In this document: in pieces, positions 62,386 to 64,000 of the stretch
Numbering within the stretch: position 1 is the first letter of the stretch
Layout of the letters: each line of letters starts with the position of its first letter
Source of the DNA: Pseudomethylobacillus aquaticus
Lineage (GTDB): Bacteria; Pseudomonadota; Gammaproteobacteria; Burkholderiales; Methylophilaceae
Length of the DNA: 64,000 bases
Assembly: GCF_003730115.1 (NCBI RefSeq)
Contig: NZ_RJVP01000002.1
Location: forward strand, 186,001 to 250,000
Direction: 5' to 3'
Notes under the pieces: model-generated
Told to the model about the DNA's origin: nothing
Seen by the model: the letters and a program-made list of their open reading frames with translations, nothing else
Database searches by the model: none
Made by a program: the position numbers and the translations under genes

Positions 62386-63402
62386 ATGACACGGCTTGTT
62401 CTTGCGTTATTGTTGTTGAGTCAGGTACTTCCGGCAGCCGCGCTGCCCACCGATGAACTGCTGCAAAAAGCCAACGCCATGGTGGTGCGGGTGCAGGTTG
62501 GCCTTGCGAATGGCGGCATGGGCGTGGGTTCCGGGGTGGTGGTGGCCAAGGATGAGGTGGTGACCAACTGCCATGTGGTGGCTAATGCCGGCAACATCCG
62601 TGTACTCAATAGTGGTGTTGTGTATGTGGCCAAAACCACCAAGGCGGATTGGCATCATGACCTGTGCCTGCTCAAGGTGGAGGGTCTCAATGCGCCAGTG
62701 GCCAGCATCGGTTCCAGCAAAGCCCTTAAATATCAGCAACCGGTCTTTGCGACAGGCTTCCCCAATTTCTCCATGATCGCATGCACCAGTTTTGGGCATG
62801 TTCAGGCACTCTATTCCATGGAAGACAGTGTCATCGTCCGTGCTTCGGCCACCTTCAGGCTGGGCGATAGTGGTGGTGGCTTGTTTGACGATGCAGGAAA
62901 TCTGGTGGGCGTGATCACCCTGAAAAGCCCAGGACGCAACGCCTATTACTACTTCATGCCGGTGGAGTGGATACAGGCGCTGATGCAGCAGCCAGCACAG
63001 GCCAGCTTTAGTGAGCCGCACAAGGTGGCGTTCTGGGCGGAATCGTTCGATAAATGGCCAGCTTTCATGCGCGTGGTGCAGCCTTACCTCACTGAGGACT
63101 GGCAGGCGCTGGAAGTGATCGCACAGCAATGGACCGTAAACGAGCCGGAAAACGCCGAGGCCTGGTTCTATCTGGCGGCCGCGGCCTATGGCAAGCATGA
63201 AAGTCAGGTGGCGGAACAGCATCTGGCGCGCGTGGTGGCACTAAACGATCAGCATACCCAGGCCTTGTATTATCTGGGGCTGATCGCAGATGAAGGCGGC
63301 AAGCGTAACGAGGCACTTAGTCGGGTGGCCATGCTGAACAGCCTGGACGCGCCCATGGCGGACCGCCTCAAACTGGCCATGGGCATCAAGCCCGAGCAGT
63401 AA
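62386..63402 (+). CDS. Secreted trypsin-like serine protease with TPR-like tail
   Basis: A 338-residue exported protein. Signal peptide (about 1-20), then a trypsin-fold protease with the triad H63 (TNCHVV), D92 (WHHDLCLL) and S162 (GDSGGGLF), then a helical TPR-like C-terminal region (about 245-330, EAWFYLAAAAYGKHESQVAEQHLARVVALN). It has no PDZ domain, unlike DegP/HtrA. AGGAGG precedes the ATG. Role probably periplasmic quality control or processing; the substrate is unknown. Confidence 0.88.
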   Translation: MTRLVLALLLLSQVLPAAALPTDELLQKANAMVVRVQVGLANGGMGVGSGVVVAKDEVVTNCHVVANAGNIRVLNSGVVYVAKTTKADWHHDLCLLKVEGLNAPVASIGSSKALKYQQPVFATGFPNFSMIACTSFGHVQALYSMEDSVIVRASATFRLGDSGGGLFDDAGNLVGVITLKSPGRNAYYYFMPVEWIQALMQQPAQASFSEPHKVAFWAESFDKWPAFMRVVQPYLTEDWQALEVIAQQWTVNEPENAEAWFYLAAAAYGKHESQVAEQHLARVVALNDQHTQALYYLGLIADEGGKRNEALSRVAMLNSLDAPMADRLKLAMGIKPEQ

Positions 63403-63528
63403 GACAGCAAGTAGTAAGGCCTTAAACAGTGAGGCCGGGCATACCGCTTATGCTGCGCTGATACAGCTCAGGTCGATAAAACGGCGGTTGCCCCACCTCT
63501 TGCAACGAGGTGCTGGCAGCACGCCACA

Positions 63529-63783
63529 TCACTGATTGCTGACCACCAACCAATTCGACTGCCGGTATTGGGCAGATTTTTCTGATTGGCACACATCGCG
63601 CTCGGCCAGCACCTTGGCGATATTCCTGTTTCTATCCACGTTGATGATGCCCGCCAATGGCGAGGTGAGCTGGTCTGGGAACAGGGAGATGCCTGCGGTT
63701 TCTGGCGTCGGCGGTTTGGGTTGTTCCGCATCGCATGCGCCAAGCAACAGAGTGGATAACATCAGGGCGCTGAGTCTTATCAT
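63529..63783 (-). CDS. Small putative lipoprotein
   Basis: An 84-residue protein with signal and lipobox LLGAC, followed by a proline-rich linker and a short domain with two further cysteines (RDVCQSEKSAQY). AGGAGG precedes ATG 63783. It lies 43 bases after the cupin gene on the same strand. Function not recognised. Confidence 0.75.
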   Translation of the reverse strand: MIRLSALMLSTLLLGACDAEQPKPPTPETAGISLFPDQLTSPLAGIINVDRNRNIAKVLAERDVCQSEKSAQYRQSNWLVVSNQ

Positions 63784-63826
63784 GGTGCCTCCTGGTCGGC
63801 GCTGCTGGTCAGCTTTGACCGTGCGC

Positions 63827-64000
63827 TTATGGTTTGCTGTTACGCGGATCATCTGCGGGGTTGATGTAGCTGATGTCCCACGGGCCGGTGGCGATCAACT
63901 CGACGATGGTTTCCTCGTCCGTGGTCCATACATAATGCGAATGGCCAGCCGGTAATACAAAGCTGTCACCCGCATTGAGCACCTCACCATTGCTGGTGTC
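63827..64000 (-). CDS. Cupin domain protein, C-terminal part
   Basis: The last 57 residues run off the right edge. The metal-site motif LPAGHSHYVWTTDEETIVEL and the ending GPWDISYINPADDPR are typical of short cupin proteins. The N-terminal part is outside the window, so full function cannot be judged. Confidence 0.75.
   Translation of the reverse strand, partial: DTSNGEVLNAGDSFVLPAGHSHYVWTTDEETIVELIATGPWDISYINPADDPRNSKP

Overview
The window looks like chromosome of a methylotrophic betaproteobacterium, most likely family Methylophilaceae. Three things support this: the tail of a methanol dehydrogenase maturation operon (mxaR-S-A-C-K-L) at the left edge, a formaldehyde-activating-enzyme (Fae) family gene at 27.1 kb, and a free-standing gene for the PQQ precursor peptide PqqA at 61.4 kb. 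No database search was possible, so the family assignment rests on gene content and recognised protein motifs.

Layout. 0-4.4 kb: mxa genes, tightly overlapped on the + strand. 4.5-13.4 kb: HIT protein, then a - strand block of a ferredoxin, a TonB-like protein, mpl, metH, comM and ubiK. 13.5-16.3 kb: a nitrogen operon (TorF-type porin, glnK, amtB) with a consensus sigma-54 promoter and an NtrC-type site. 16.4-22.5 kb: a short terminated transcript, gshA-gshB, a flavinylation trio (ApbE, NusG-II protein, Gx transporter), lptM-lysA. 22.5-28.5 kb: purU, ispH, DoxX, GNAT, the Fae paralogue, persulfide dioxygenase. 28.6-30.6 kb: sulfide-response genes (BigR-like ArsR, two YeeE/YedE proteins, TSUP exporter). 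30.6-33.5 kb: phosphoethanolamine transferase and mutY. 33.5-36.2 kb: a probable insertion with a 5'-truncated porin and an integrase carrying a Phd/YefM-like N-terminal domain. 36.2-43.2 kb: peroxiredoxin, AsmA, ExoD, uppP, YidB, pseudouridine synthase. 43.3-44.0 kb: AbrB/Doc toxin-antitoxin. 44.0-46.3 kb: thiC with a TPP riboswitch and an unusual array of seven hairpins. 46.3-52.7 kb: envelope and repair genes (LTA-synthase-like, pcm, tolC, isochorismatase-like, waaA). 53.1-56.0 kb: a split B12-dependent ribonucleotide reductase.

56.06-61.30 kb is the most interesting segment. Near-identical inverted ends starting TGTTCTTGACACCATAA, each with internal copies of the same motif, enclose an AT-rich cassette with no transposase. 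The cassette holds a controller-type regulator, two adenine DNA methyltransferases and a PLD-fold nuclease. This looks like a non-autonomous Tn7-like element carrying a restriction-modification system for an asymmetric site. Next to it come the orphan pqqA, a KTSC protein, two small lipoproteins, a secreted trypsin-like protease and the end of a cupin gene.

How the genes fit together. mxa products load and mature the PQQ-dependent methanol dehydrogenase, and pqqA supplies the PQQ backbone peptide. Fae-family and PurU proteins act in C1 handling. MetH and NrdJ both need cobalamin. glnK-amtB provides ammonium uptake under nitrogen control. Accessory DNA is concentrated at 33.5-36.2, 43.3-44.0 and 56.1-61.3 kb.
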